Below the pieces are notes generated by a model. It did no database searches, was not told where the DNA came from, and saw only the letters and a program-made list of their open reading frames with translations. 64,000 nt of DNA, taken from positions 558,001-622,000 of the forward strand of contig JAAROD010000069.1 in NCBI GenBank assembly GCA_012274445.1, given 5' to 3'. Origin of the DNA: Sclerotiophoma versabilis. Its lineage: Eukaryota; Ascomycota; Dothideomycetes; Pleosporales; Didymellaceae. Below are positions 11,814 through 22,630 of the stretch, piece by piece. The position numbers were made by a program, and so were the translations under genes. Within the stretch, counting starts at the first letter, position 1. Every line of letters starts with the position of its first letter.

Positions 11814-12854
11814 TTAATCTTTCTTCCCCAGCCCACTGCCTCCAAACCCATACCCTCCTAATCCGTACCCACTTCCATTCCTATTCAGCCCGCCATTCGG
11901 CATCGGCAGTCCATACCCACTCCCACCCATACCACCACCCATACCAAACCTGCTACCGCCGTTCATCTTATCCCTCGCATACAGCTTCAATCTCCTCGGC
12001 AGTTCGATGCCCCTGAAATACGCAACGCAGATGGCCGCGCTCGCGCCCGCACTGAGCAAGCAGTACAACAGCGTACTCTTATAGATATGGCCACCATAGC
12101 CGCTCCAGCCGGGCGGGAGGGTGGTGCTAGGATACCATCTCACACTAAAGGACAGCGGCAAAGGGTCGCCGATGGTGATCTTGGTGTTGCGCGTGTGGCT
12201 AGCGATAGAGTATGCGGTTGCGGCGTCGATCGTGCCGGGGCTGAGCTTCCGGTCCGCCGCGTGCAGGAGCAGGTTCAGACTGTTTCCGACGTGCAGGTGG
12301 CTGAGCTGCAGCGTGCCCGCCAACCCCACCACCAGCGGCGTGTACAAGGAACTCTGCGTCCCGAGCGCGCCTTCCTGCGTTACCTCGTCTGATACGCGGT
12401 ACTGCTGCTCAAGCACACTGGGCGGGAGCGGTTTGGACGGGATGCGACAGGTGAGGGGCGCGTCGTTGTGGATGTAGAATTCGAGCAGGTGGAAGAACGA
12501 GTCCGTCACGAAGTCGATGGTGCAGTTGATTTCGCGCTCGATGCCGAAGAAGAGCTCGAGCGGCCGGCCCGTCTCGTTGCATGTCGGGAACGGTATGTAC
12601 TGCAGTTGCCCATTGGAATCCGTGATGTGCTCTCCGGTCTCGCTGCAGATGGGTCAGCTACGCAATTGGATGAGTAGACTGTAGAACGTGTACATTGTGC
12701 GGTTCAGGCAGGTAACCGGAATCGATTCACCAGGATTGTAGCCTCGTGCCTCTTGGAGCGTCTTCAGTGGTTCCTGACCGCTCACCGCGCTGGCAAGTGT
12801 TGTCCAGAAGCAACACAGTGCCAGGAAAGGTAGCCAGGACGTGTTCGAGGCCAT
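11814..12854 (-). CDS. Conserved fungal type I membrane glycoprotein, function unknown
   Basis: Two exons (12694-12854 and 11814-12642; intron 51 nt) give 329 aa. Seen: a signal peptide (MASNTSWLPFLALCCFWTTL onward), a lumenal or extracellular part of about 215 residues with several N-x-S/T sites and paired cysteines, and one membrane segment at about residues 243-265. A basic patch (RRLKLYARDK) follows, then a Gly/Met/Asn-rich cytosolic tail rich in GYG and GG. The tail ends GKKD, which is not a canonical KKxx ER signal. I do not recognise the family, and topology is inferred from the hydrophobic pattern. Confidence 0.7.
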
Positions 12855-13147
12855 TGTGGTATAGCCACCCGAATGAAGGAAGAGGCAATGGGGATAGAGG
12901 CTAACCGCGACACCAACAATGCTTGGGTTGGGTGCGCTAGAGTTGGTTCGATCTGTCAACTTACACATGTCGAAGTCAGTTAAGTGGTCAGTGCGTGCTC
13001 TTCCGTCCTCAACTCCGCAATTGCTCGTTCGACACACGACACCAAAAATGCATGGAAAAGATTGCTCATTGAGTCGCATTAGACTATTGGACTTGCTAGA
13101 CACTTTTGATCCAATCATGCACCATCATCGCCCTCGATCGTCAGCAT

Positions 13148-15005
13148 CTACAACTGGGACTTCTTCTTGAAAGCATTGATGAGACCACTTGTGCTGGCAT
13201 CGTGCGAGTCGGACTCCTTGTCATCGTCGAGCTCAGCCTGGATCTTCTTGGCCAAGCTCTTGCCGAGCTCAACACCCCACTGGTCGAAGCTGTTGATGTT
13301 CCAGATGGCACCCTCGGTGAAGGTGAGGTGCTCGTAATAGACAATCAGAGCACCAAGAGTAGCGGGGGTGATCTTGTCAGCCAAGATGGAGGTGGTGGGT
13401 CGGTTACCAAGGAAGGTCTTGTGGGAGACAAGGTTATCGGGCGCACCCTCAGCCTTGACCTGGTCGGGAGTCTTGCCGACCATGAGAGCCTCAGCCTGGG
13501 CGAAGAAGTTGGAGGCCAACATCCTAGAGACTGTTAGTATTGTTGATTGCGCAAAGAATCGTCTGGGCTTACTTCTGGTGCTTGTTGTTCTGGACGGGGT
13601 TGTGGCTCTTGGCAGCCATGATGAAATCGGTAGGGATGAGCTTGGTTCCCTGGTGGAGCAGCTGGTAGAAGGAGTGCTGAGCGTTGGTCGCGGGTTCACC
13701 GAACACGATGGGACCGGTGGTGTACTTGACGTAGTCACCGCTGCGAGTGATGGCCTTGCCGTTAGACTCCATGGACAACTGCTGAAGGTAGGCAGGGAAC
13801 CTGTGGAGGTACTGGTCGAAGCTGCTATACGTCAGAGACATTCCAGTGTGCCGATGCAGCGACTTACGGAGAGACAAGGTGAGTCTGAGCACCGAAGAAA
13901 TCAGAGTACCAGACACTCAGCAGACCACCGAGCACGGGGATGTTCTTCTCAAGAGGAGTCTCCTTGAAGTGCTTGTCCATGGCGTGAGCACCCTCGAGGA
14001 ACTTGTGGAAGTTGTCGTAGCCAATGTACAGAGCAACGCTTGTACCAATGGCGGACCAGACACTGTAGCGTCCACCAACCCAGTCAGAGAAACCGAACAT
14101 GTTCTTCTTGTCAATGCCGAACTTGGTCACCTCCTCCTCATTGGTGGACAGGGCAACAAAATGCTTTGCGATATCGGCCTCCTTTGCCTCCTCCAAAAAC
14201 CATGCCTTAGCAGTGTTGGCGTTTGTGGTGGTCTCCGCTGTGGTGAAGGTCTTGGATGCGATAAGGAAGAGGGTAGTCTCGCGGTTTGAGTCCTTCAGTG
14301 CCTCAGCAATGTGTGTTCCGTCAATGTTGGAAACGAAGTGAGTCTTGAGACTGCGGTCGGCATAAGGCTTGAGGGCCTCGGTGACCATGACAGGACCGCT
14401 ATGGAATATGTCAGTATGCACATATCAGTATGAAATTGCTCTTGAAAGCCACTCACAGGTCGGAGCCACCAATACCAATGTTGATAATGGTGTCAATCTT
14501 CTTGCCTGTGTAACCCTTCCACTCGCCGCTGCGAACCTGCTCGGAGAACTCCTTGATGTGCTCGAGGACATCGTTGACGCCTTCAACAACGCTCTTGCCG
14601 TCAACCTCCATCTTCTGGTTGGAGGTGTTGCGGAGAGCTACGTGGTAGACTGCGCGATCCTCTGTGAAGTTGATCTTCTTACCAGCGAACATGTCATCGC
14701 GGAGCTGCTCGAGACCGGCCTCCTTGGCCAGCTCGACGAGGATCTTCACGGTCTCTTCAGTGATGAAGTTCTTCGAGAAGTCGAAGAGGATCTCGGAGCC
14801 CTCGGCATCGTTCTTGAAGGTGTGGCTGAATTTCTCGAAACGCTGCATGACGGTCAGTAAGCTTCACTGCGTCGCACATGGTGATGCATACCTGAGGGTC
14901 CTTCTGGAAGTACTCTTTCAGAACGATATCCTTTCCAAGCTTCTGGTGGTGGTCCTGGAGGGACGACCAGGCATTCAGGTCGGATGCTTGCGAGAAGCCG
15001 GGCAT
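13148..15005 (-). CDS. PGI1: Glucose-6-phosphate isomerase
   Basis: Interconverts glucose-6-phosphate and fructose-6-phosphate in the cytosol (glycolysis and gluconeogenesis). Five exons: 14892-15005, 14457-14842, 13868-14398, 13573-13821 and 13148-13523, giving 551 aa, the normal eukaryotic length. Seen: IGIGGSDLGP near the start of the sugar isomerase fold, the signature FSDWVGGRYSVWSAIG, the catalytic region around GEPATNAQHSFYQLLHQGT, and the second family signature in FDQWGVELGK. All four introns are 46-58 nt and keep phase. A likely extra intron lies in the 5' UTR (15020-15065). The identification is certain. Confidence 0.98.
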
Positions 15006-15655
15006 GTTGTGCTACGGAACTGGCGGGGTCAACAAAGCATGGTTCGCATGAGCTCGGTGACTTACAATTGAACGTCGGGGTATCGAAAAGGGAAATACAA
15101 AGTCAATTGAGCAGAGAGAAGTGTCAGTGGTGTTGAGTGAAGGTGAGAGAAGACGAGCGATGGCGTGTTGAGGTAGCTGCATCTTGGAGCTGTGGAAGGC
15201 GCGGCCGAGAAGCCCCCACCAAGCCCCGCTGTACTCGGGGATACGTCACAGCTATTACAGGTGGTTAAATCGCGTGAACAGCAAACTTCTCCGGTTGGTT
15301 AGTAAAGCATAGTACAAATGCTCACTAATTCACAGGTACAGCTGCGCTACCGTTTGGCCAGACTGTCAGTGTCGGGACGGTTTCAGATTTTGCAGAGTGG
15401 GATATCATCTTGCATTGCCTATCTGGGCGTGTTCCAAGCACAAAATGCGGACCCCCTCCCCCCATACGCCGATGCCTTTGCAGAACCAAAATAGCCAGAA
15501 GCGCTGACAGTTCCCACCAATCACACACTCATCTATGAATGCTCCAAAGCCCGACAACAACAATATCAAAAGTTGCAAAGGCGACGGTCCGATCGCCGAA
15601 GAAGCCGGCTATTGGCCGAGCTGAGCTCAGTTGCCGTTACTAGGCCAGGATGACC
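15006..15655. other. Intergenic region upstream of PGI1
   Basis: 650 bp between the PGI1 start and the stop of SCH9, both on the minus strand. It holds the PGI1 promoter, a probable 5' UTR intron next to the ATG, and the SCH9 3' UTR. No gene is seen. Confidence 0.6.
15020..15065 (-). other. Probable 5' UTR intron of PGI1
   Basis: On the minus strand the segment starts GTAAGT and ends CCGCCAG, 14 nt before the PGI1 ATG. It is 46 nt long, like the coding introns. It contains two ATG triplets that would precede the true start if not removed. Confidence 0.55.
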
Positions 15656-17808
15656 TTACTTCCTATCCGCGACACCCTCGAAAGACGGGTCCTTTACTGA
15701 ACCACCAGCATCTCCGAGACCAGCAACCGGCCGGTTGTAAGACCAGCCTGCAAACTGTTCTTGCATAGTTTGTGACAGCATGGGTCCATCAACGTACGAA
15801 TCTGTGGGTGCTTCTGAGGTGAACTCGCGGTCGAAGTTAGCAGTGTCTTTAGCATCAACCTGAGGCATTGTTAGCACAAACACAATCTTCCTTACTGAAC
15901 GAGTTCACATACCACATTAGGCTTGAAGCTAGGCTCGTATTTCCTCTCCAGCAACTTGCGCCAGTCAATGCTGTGGAAGAAGTAGTGCGCCTTGATCTCG
16001 GCCGCACCCTTGGCTCCCAGACGCTTCTCTGCGTTGCGGTCAAGCAGACGAGTCAGGAGGTCGCGTGCGGCAGGAGGAACAATCTCTGGTCCGGGGAAGT
16101 GCAGTGGCTCAGTGAGAATCTTGCGGTACATGTCGTTGGTGTTTTCGTCGTAGAAAGGTGGGAGACCTGTCAACATCTCGTAGAGGAGAACACCGAGTGT
16201 CCACCAATCTACCGACTTTGTGTAGCCGCCGCCGGTCAGAAGCTCAGGAGCAAGGTATTCAGGTGTTCCACAGAATGCTGGAGGTAGGGTTAGAAGTGTC
16301 CGAATCGGTCAAAATTTGGTTAGACTTACTGTTCGTGCGGTCCTCATCCTTCATGTCCAGCTTGCACAGACCGAAATCGCACAGTGCAATGTGACCTGTG
16401 TAGTCGAGCAGAATGTTCTCAGGCTTCAAGTCACGGTAGATGACGTTGAATCCGTGCAAGCACTCCAGCGCGCAAAGCAGCTCGGCAGCGTAGAACCGGG
16501 CACGATTGATGTCAAATCTTTGCTCTTTTTGCAGATGGTGGAACAGTTCGCCTCCGTTGACAAAGGCCAGAACAAGGTAAAGTTTTTCTGGCGATTGGAA
16601 GGAGAACTTGAGGGGTACGATGAAGGGGTTGTTGATTTGAGCCAGAACTGAACGCTCGGCAAGGGTATGTGCGACCTCGGATCGAGAGATGATGTGAGCT
16701 TTGCGGATGGTCTTCAGGGCGTAGATTCGGTGTGTGTCCTTCTTCCTGTTCGATGTGAGCGCGGGTTCCTGGATTCTGAGATGCTCGTTACGTACTGCAC
16801 CTGCATGACCTTTCCGAAACTTCCCTTACCGACGACCTTGAGCAGTTCAAAGTCATCAATGGTTAGTCGATCTTGTCGGTTCTCGACGAAGTTAACGCCG
16901 ACCTTCATCTGCCCACTGCCGAATTGGACATTGATCCAGTCAGCACCAGCCTGACCAGCTGCTATGTTCTCGCCCTTCTTGTCCTTGCCATCTCGCTGCT
17001 CCTCGAAGCGGGGGTTGATCTTCAAAGTTCCAATAAAAATATCCTCGTTTCGGCCAGCGTTGGGAGGAGCGGTAGGGTTGCGAATGTAGAGGGAGACGGT
17101 CAAATCAGTCATTCGGGAAACATCAAACTTGTACTGTGTGTTGCCGCCAGCCCACAATGGGTTCTCTGGCGTGCCGGACACGGCGTTGATGAAGACTTGC
17201 TGTTTGTCGAAGTCGACCAGAGCATAGGGCAGGTGTTTCGACGAGTATCGACCGTGGATGGTGGGTGCTGCGTTGATGCTACCAGCGGCAGACTGCGGGC
17301 GGCCCTGGCCGGTGTAGGAGCCAACAACAGGGTTCCTCGACGACCCCGGTCGCATCGATCCGGCTACGGAGAAGCCGCCGCCGGTGGAGAGCGAGCCTTG
17401 GTGGTGGGGAGCGCCGCTGAAGGCCTGCTCGGCGCCAGGCGGGAGCGAGAAGCCCTTGCCTTCGTGCAGTGTGACGATCAAAATACCAGGACGGAGGGGC
17501 GCTGCGGGCGGGGCAGCGTTCGCTTCTGAAGCAGCTGCGAGCAATTAGCAGAGTCGCAGGGCGTTGGGTGGTGTGCAGCGACGCACCGATGCCGTTGGGG
17601 TCTCTGGGGTCCCCGAGGGCGGCATTGCTGCTCGCGGAGCTTGTCGCGGCCCGGGGGGTCTGCTGGTCAACAATTGTCGATGTCGAGGACGAGCGGCTGA
17701 AGGTGTTGGCGAGCGGCGCCAGATGCGTCTCCTTGAGCTCTGCGGACGGGTCAGAATGCACAATGGGCGGTCGGCGGGCTACACACTCTTGGTGAGCTTC
17801 CAGGACAT
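15656..17808 (-). CDS. SCH9: AGC kinase SCH9 (C2-like + kinase)
   Basis: Nutrient-signalling Ser/Thr kinase, a TORC1 effector in yeast, controlling growth and stress responses. Six exons: 17787-17808, 17587-17739, 16796-17534, 16330-16745, 15913-16277 and 15656-15859, giving 632 aa. Seen: the N-terminus MSWKLTKK then LKETHLAPL, a C2-like region beginning PGILIVTLHEGKGF, the kinase start VGKGSFGKV, YRDLKPEN, DFG, a T-loop TFCGTPEYLAPE, and a C-terminal hydrophobic motif FAGWSY. The first exon is only 22 nt and was placed because joining it restores the typical fungal start. The gene is divergent from ADA2 across a GC-rich 805-bp region. The call is strong. Confidence 0.93.
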
Positions 17809-17873
17809 GGCTGCGGCGGCTCGACGGTCGTGGGCGGTGCAGAGCGAGCGCAGGCCTGGTGTGGGCGGCGGAG

Positions 17874-17900
17874 ACGGCGACGGCGACGGCGACGGCGACG
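17874..17900. repeat. (ACGGCG)n hexamer repeat
   Basis: About four and a half copies of ACGGCG, flanked by imperfect GGAGAC units. It lies upstream of the SCH9 start, probably in the 5' UTR or promoter. Confidence 0.85.
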
Positions 17901-18270
17901 GAGACGAGAGGCCGAGAAGAGCGGGGAGGGCGGCCGGCAGGAGGGCCAGCGGGCGTGGGTGGGCGTGGGTGGGAGGAGAGGCTGGCGGACGGGCGCTGCG
18001 AGGAGGAGGGTGGAGGGGAGATAGGGGCTGCGCAGAGAGTGGCGATGGCCTGTCGAGGTGCCCAAGGAGGCCCGTCAGTGTGCACTTCTGGGGGGGGCAC
18101 GGCCTGTTTGAGTCTCACGTTTGGTTATGCTACCAGCACCTAGGTAATCTTGGGCGTGGATCGTGTCCTCGCGCCCGCACAGGCGCGCCCACCTGCCTCC
18201 GTGGCTCCTCCTGTGCAGCCCCCGAGCCCCCCGACGCGCGCGACGAGTGCTCTGCTGCATGTCCGCCTGC

Positions 18271-18310
18271 CCACCGCCGTCCACCGCCGCCCACCGCCGC
18301 CCACCGCCGT
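18271..18310. repeat. Four tandem copies of CCACCGCCGY
   Basis: Four consecutive 10-mers, CCACCGCCGT, CCACCGCCGC, CCACCGCCGC and CCACCGCCGT, about 300 bp upstream of the ADA2 start. No function is known to me. Confidence 0.9.
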
Positions 18311-18613
18311 CTGCTGTCCGCTGCCTCGGCTGCACCTGCCGCCTGCTGCGACCGCCGTGTGCTGCACCACACCACCCACCCTCGCTCGGCCCCAGCAACA
18401 CGACCGAGTCCAGCGCCGCCGCGCCCATCTCCTCGACGCACCACCCCAGCGCACTGCAGCCCGCTCGCCTGCGCCACCGCTGCACCTTGGGCTGTCGGGC
18501 GCCTGCACCCCCCGTTCGCACTGCACAGCCACCGCTGCTGCTGCGCCCGCTTCACCTCCGAACTCCGACCGCCTGCACTTCTGCCCGAGCGCGAGCCCGC
18601 GTAGAGAGCAGCC

Positions 18614-20205
18614 ATGGGCGTCATCAAGAAGAAGACGGGCACGCGGGGCACCGAGGGCGGCATCAAGTATGTCTGCGACGTGTGCTCCTCCGACATCACT
18701 TCCACGGTATGCTGCACACCCATACCGACACCGAATCGACGATCCCGTGTTGACATGCATAGGTCCGCATTCGCTGCGCCAACGACGACACCTGCCACGA
18801 GTACGACCTCTGCGTGCCCTGCTTTTCCGACGGCAAGTCCTCGCGCGACCACGATCCCGCCGCCCACCCCTTCAAGGTCGTAGAGCAGCACTCCATACCC
18901 ATATACACCGAAGACTGGGGTGCCGACGAAGAGCTGGCACTGCTGGAAGGTGCCGAGACGTATGGCCTGGGCTCCTGGGCCGACATTGCAGACCACATTG
19001 GCGGCTTCAGGGAGCGCGATGAGGTTCGCGACCACTACATTGACACATACGTCAAGAGCTCCAACTTCCCTCTGCCAGAGCACGCCAGCAAGGACGACAC
19101 CGTGCTCAGCGACCGCATACCCCGCGCCGAGTTTCAGGCGCGAAAGAAGAGGAGGATAGAAGAGAAGAAAGAAGAGGCCAAGAACGCTGCGCCCGCAACA
19201 CCCAAGCAGAAGCCCACAGCCAGTGTACCGTCATGCCATGAGGTCCAAGGGTACATGCCTGGCCGGTTGGAATTCGAAACCGAATACTTCAACGAAGCTG
19301 AAGAGGCGGTCCAGCACATGTCCTTCGACCCTGGCGATGGCATCAACCCCAGAACTGGCGAAATGGAGCCAGAGATGGAGCTGAAGATGACCATCATGGA
19401 AATCTACAACTCGCGCCTGGACGCTCGAGTGGAAAGAAAAAAAATCATATTCGAGCACAGACTCCTCGAATACAGGAAAAACCAAGCGGCCGACAAGAAG
19501 CGCACCAAGGAAGAGAAGGACCTGTTGAACAAGGCGAAACCATTCGCACGCATGATGAAGCATGAGGATTTCGAGACTTTCTGCAAAGACCTCGAGTACG
19601 AGCACAACCTTCGCCAGGCCATCTCTCAGCTGCAGGAATGGAGGAACATGCAGATCACGAACCTAAAGGCCGGTGAGAAGTATGAGCAAGAGAAGCAGAC
19701 CAGGCAATCTCGCGGACCCCCAGTGGGGCAGTTCGACCGCCTTGCTTCCAGTAGGATTGGCAAGCCAACGCCTCCGTTCGAGCAGCCCTCTGCTGCAACA
19801 GCTTTGATAGGTCCAGAACTACCACTTCACATCAAGCAAAGGAGCGGTCTCACGACTCCACCTCCTGACAAAACAACGAACGGCACCAACGGCGTCTTGA
19901 CACCACAGCATGCCAAGACAAAGTTCCAGGTCAAGCAGCTGCCGGGCACAGTACCTTTGAAGTTCGGCAAGGAGACTGCAGCTGACCTCCAGCTGTTAAC
20001 ACCCGAAGAGCGCGAATTGTGTAGTGTACTGCGTATTATGCCGAAACCGTACAATGTGCTGAAGGAGAAGATGGCGCGGGCTGCACTGAGTAACAATGGT
20101 GCTCTCAACAAGAAGGCTGCGAAAGAGCTCTTGGGCATCGACCCGAAGAAGGCATCGCAATTGTACGAGTATTTTGTGCATAGCGGGTGGATTGCAAGGG
20201 CATAG
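18614..20205 (+). CDS. ADA2: Transcriptional adaptor ADA2 (SAGA complex)
   Basis: Subunit of the GCN5 histone acetyltransferase module of SAGA and ADA, in the nucleus. Two exons (18614-18706 and 18763-20205; intron 56 nt) give 511 aa. Seen: a ZZ zinc finger at about residues 19-65 (CDVC, then CHEYDLCVPC and HDP), a SANT domain at about 80-128 (EDWGADEELALLEGAETYG), a central charged helical region, and a C-terminal SWIRM domain from about residue 430 to the end. The ATG follows GCAGCC and gives the conserved start MGVIKKKTG. The length and domain order match ADA2. The call is strong. Confidence 0.96.
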
Positions 20206-20707
20206 AGCCGGCAGAGAATGATTGGAATTAGGTAGGACAGTGGATACGGCGTTATGAGGTGAATGTAGGATACCCCGGCTGGGCGGCGTTGGGTGATTTC
20301 GCGTAGATGTCGACTGCTTCAAGCGGTCTGTTGACAATCAAATATCAGCGCACTTTTGTCTACGATTGGTCTTGTTTCCAAATCGTGTTGCTGTGAAATT
20401 GCCAAGCCCATGACGTTCATGGTTGCTGCGGTAGCTCGCGGGTGAGCTCTCTCCAAACAATAGTTCGGTACCGAGATATCAAACTCGTGGAGAAGCCTGT
20501 CGTCTCCGCATTACCACTTATCGCCTTTATCATGTTTCTTTAGTCACTGCACCTCAAGTCCGGGCAGCGTCGACGCCGTGAGAGTTTCTTTTCCACCTTT
20601 AGCCTTACGACCAACGTCCGCCTTTCATTCTCACCCTTTCGCAAGACCCCAGGCCGCAGGCAGCCTCAACTCCGCACGAAACAGCCACAACACAGTACTC
20701 GAGCGAC
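20206..20707. other. Intergenic region
   Basis: 502 bp between the ADA2 stop and the next start on the same strand. It holds the ADA2 3' UTR and the promoter of the downstream gene. No gene or repeat is seen. Confidence 0.6.
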
Positions 20708-21919
20708 ATGCCTATCTTCCATGCACCGCACGCACGCACAAACTCCGGCGCCAGCTATCATGAGCCGGCGCCGCGCTTCTCATTTGTGCCCGAAACATCC
20801 GGAAGGCAAGTGATTGATGCAGAGAACCACGAGACCCGCAAACGGCGCAACGGCGACTACGACACCTCATCCATACGGGGATTTACTGCGCAGCCATGGA
20901 CGGGCACCTCATCAACATTTTCACACTTTGAGAGCCCCGCTGCACTCGCACACGACCGATACACATTGGCTGGAGGCAGCATAGAAGGCACAAACAGCTT
21001 CACACCCCAGAATGGGAACTACGACGACTACTTCAACCTCCAGACACAGCGCGGAATGTGGTCGTCGCCGACCAGTCCCTCGATGCAACCACTGGATCGA
21101 GCCACTTCAACATCGAATGCGCACAACTCCTGGGTTGTTGATTCGCTTCTGAACATTGTTGGTGGAGTTGCGGGCAAGCTGTTCCAATTCTGTACTGTGC
21201 CCTTCCGAGGATTCCAGGCAGGTGGTGGTCAGAGTTACGATGCAGACGCACAGATGAAGATCGCCTCAAAACTAGGACTACACGACGCACCAGAACCAAG
21301 TGAACCAGCAGCTCCCATACAACAAATCAAATTTGATACTCACGTCAGCAACGACTATGGCGTTCAATCGATTGACTCCGTGGACGCCGAACGACCGCGA
21401 ATGCCAAAGCGCTTACGCACAGAAGACGCGTGGGTAATGGTTGGCCGAGATGAGGAAATAGGATCGAGTCCAATCGTCACACCACGCCTCTCTGAACGGC
21501 GAACACCAGCGCGTGTATACACACCTTCGCCCTCGCAAATACCCCGCCCACTCTCTCGGACAAGCGCAACACCACTCTCGAAACGGCCCTCCCTCATCCC
21601 CGTCTCGCGACGCTCAGGCGCATCAAGGACACCCTTATACAGCAGCAGCATACCCGGTCCAAAAGCGCACGACAGGCAGCGATCGTACAGTCGATTGAGC
21701 TTCGGATCGCCGGGCAAGTCTGAAAGCGAGAAAAAGAAGGTCAGTCCGCTGCCGCCGGACAGTCAGCGTCTGGTCAGTAAGATAAGAAGAGAAGAGATGG
21801 AGGACGATGCAAGGATGCGGAGAATGAGCAGCCAGATGAGTGCCATGCTTAGGGAGGCACGGGAAGCTCTGGGAAGCAAAGTCGAAATTGAAGAAGACGA
21901 TGAAGATATGATGGTGTGA
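20708..21919 (+). CDS. Conserved basic protein of unknown function (403 aa)
   Basis: A single open frame from ATG to TGA. Seen: a low-complexity N-terminus with a basic KRR patch, one hydrophobic and amphipathic stretch (WVVDSLLNIVGGVAGKLFQF) at about residues 140-160, a Ser/Pro/Arg-rich middle with many SP and TP sites, and a charged C-terminal helix (SKIRREEMEDDARMRRM) ending in an acidic tail. This pattern suggests a phosphorylated nuclear or membrane-associated protein, but that is inference. I do not recognise the family. There is no signal peptide. Confidence 0.75.
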   Translation: MPIFHAPHARTNSGASYHEPAPRFSFVPETSGRQVIDAENHETRKRRNGDYDTSSIRGFTAQPWTGTSSTFSHFESPAALAHDRYTLAGGSIEGTNSFTPQNGNYDDYFNLQTQRGMWSSPTSPSMQPLDRATSTSNAHNSWVVDSLLNIVGGVAGKLFQFCTVPFRGFQAGGGQSYDADAQMKIASKLGLHDAPEPSEPAAPIQQIKFDTHVSNDYGVQSIDSVDAERPRMPKRLRTEDAWVMVGRDEEIGSSPIVTPRLSERRTPARVYTPSPSQIPRPLSRTSATPLSKRPSLIPVSRRSGASRTPLYSSSIPGPKAHDRQRSYSRLSFGSPGKSESEKKKVSPLPPDSQRLVSKIRREEMEDDARMRRMSSQMSAMLREAREALGSKVEIEEDDEDMMV

Positions 21920-22308
21920 GCGGTAGTGGAGAGAGTGAATTTTTGCATCAGCGTTCTTGTATATTTGGGTTCTTTTAGCGTTTCAAGGCGTTCAACAAGG
22001 TAAGGGCATTCAACGAGCGATATATACCCGGCAAGGTAACGGCAGTTCTGCGTCACAAACATAAACAGTCTTACGATTATCCTATCCACCAAATCTATTT
22101 CAATTACAACACCTCTCGTTCCGATACACCTCAAGGCCCGGGGGCACTCACCGACCCGATGCCATCCTCGGTCCTTCTCGATCTTACTATTGATATTATG
22201 CTGGATTGCTGCATATCGAAAGTGCATATCGAAATCTTCACCAAATTTCACGAACGCAGTAACATCATGTTGATGAGGAAGGAGCGTGATGTTGCATTGA
22301 TAGTGCAA
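21920..22308. other. Convergent 3' region
   Basis: 389 bp between the stop of the 403-aa gene and the small minus-strand gene. No gene is supported. Confidence 0.5.
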
Positions 22309-22541
22309 CTACTCAGACTTGGGCTTGCGAAGGAAGAAGATGAGCCAGGTGGCGAGGGTCCTAGCCCACCGCAGACTACACCAGCGATGGCCAGGCCAGA
22401 TACCTTGTCTGCTGTGTTTTTGACTGCCTCCGCAGCCACCTTTGTGTCGCGCTGGCTCGCCGAAACGAAAGCGCGGACATCATCAACGAGGGTAACGTTA
22501 TCGTCGGCCCATTTTGGCAGGCGCTGGGCTGTGCCAGACAT
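22309..22541 (-). pseudogene. Small membrane protein with apparent 1-base frame break
   Basis: From an ATG at 22541 the frame encodes a hydrophilic helical part (SGTAQRLPKWADD, then VDDVRAFVSASQRD) leading into KVSGLAIAGVVCGG. At about 22365-22378 this frame loses its protein-like character. The next frame continues naturally as RTLATWLIFFLRKPKSE and then a stop, giving a hydrophobic segment with a basic tail. One added base at the GGTGGGCT stretch would be needed to connect them, and no intron of credible size fits. It may be a sequencing error, a real mutation or chance. It lies only 90 bp past the stop of the upstream gene on the same strand, and an unseen upstream exon is possible. Family unknown. 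Confidence 0.4.
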
Positions 22542-22630
22542 TGACTCCTGGAGGCCTTCACCCACATGGTATGCGTAAACACGAAAGCTGCAAAAACCAA
22601 ACCACCCTGAGGTTTATTTCGTAGTATTCA

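Larger units (their letters stand above)
17809..18613. promoter_or_regulatory. GC-rich divergent region SCH9 / ADA2
   Basis: 805 bp between two divergent start codons, strongly GC-rich, with two simple-repeat blocks at 17874-17900 and 18271-18310. Long open frames exist on both strands here, but they are proline, arginine or alanine runs expected from GC-rich repeats, so I do not call them genes. Confidence 0.65.

Noticed and set aside
17279..18604. Long open frames on both strands between SCH9 and ADA2
   Set aside because: They are Pro, Arg, Ala or Gly runs produced by GC-rich repeats, overlap one another, and conflict with the well-supported SCH9 first exon and ADA2 start.
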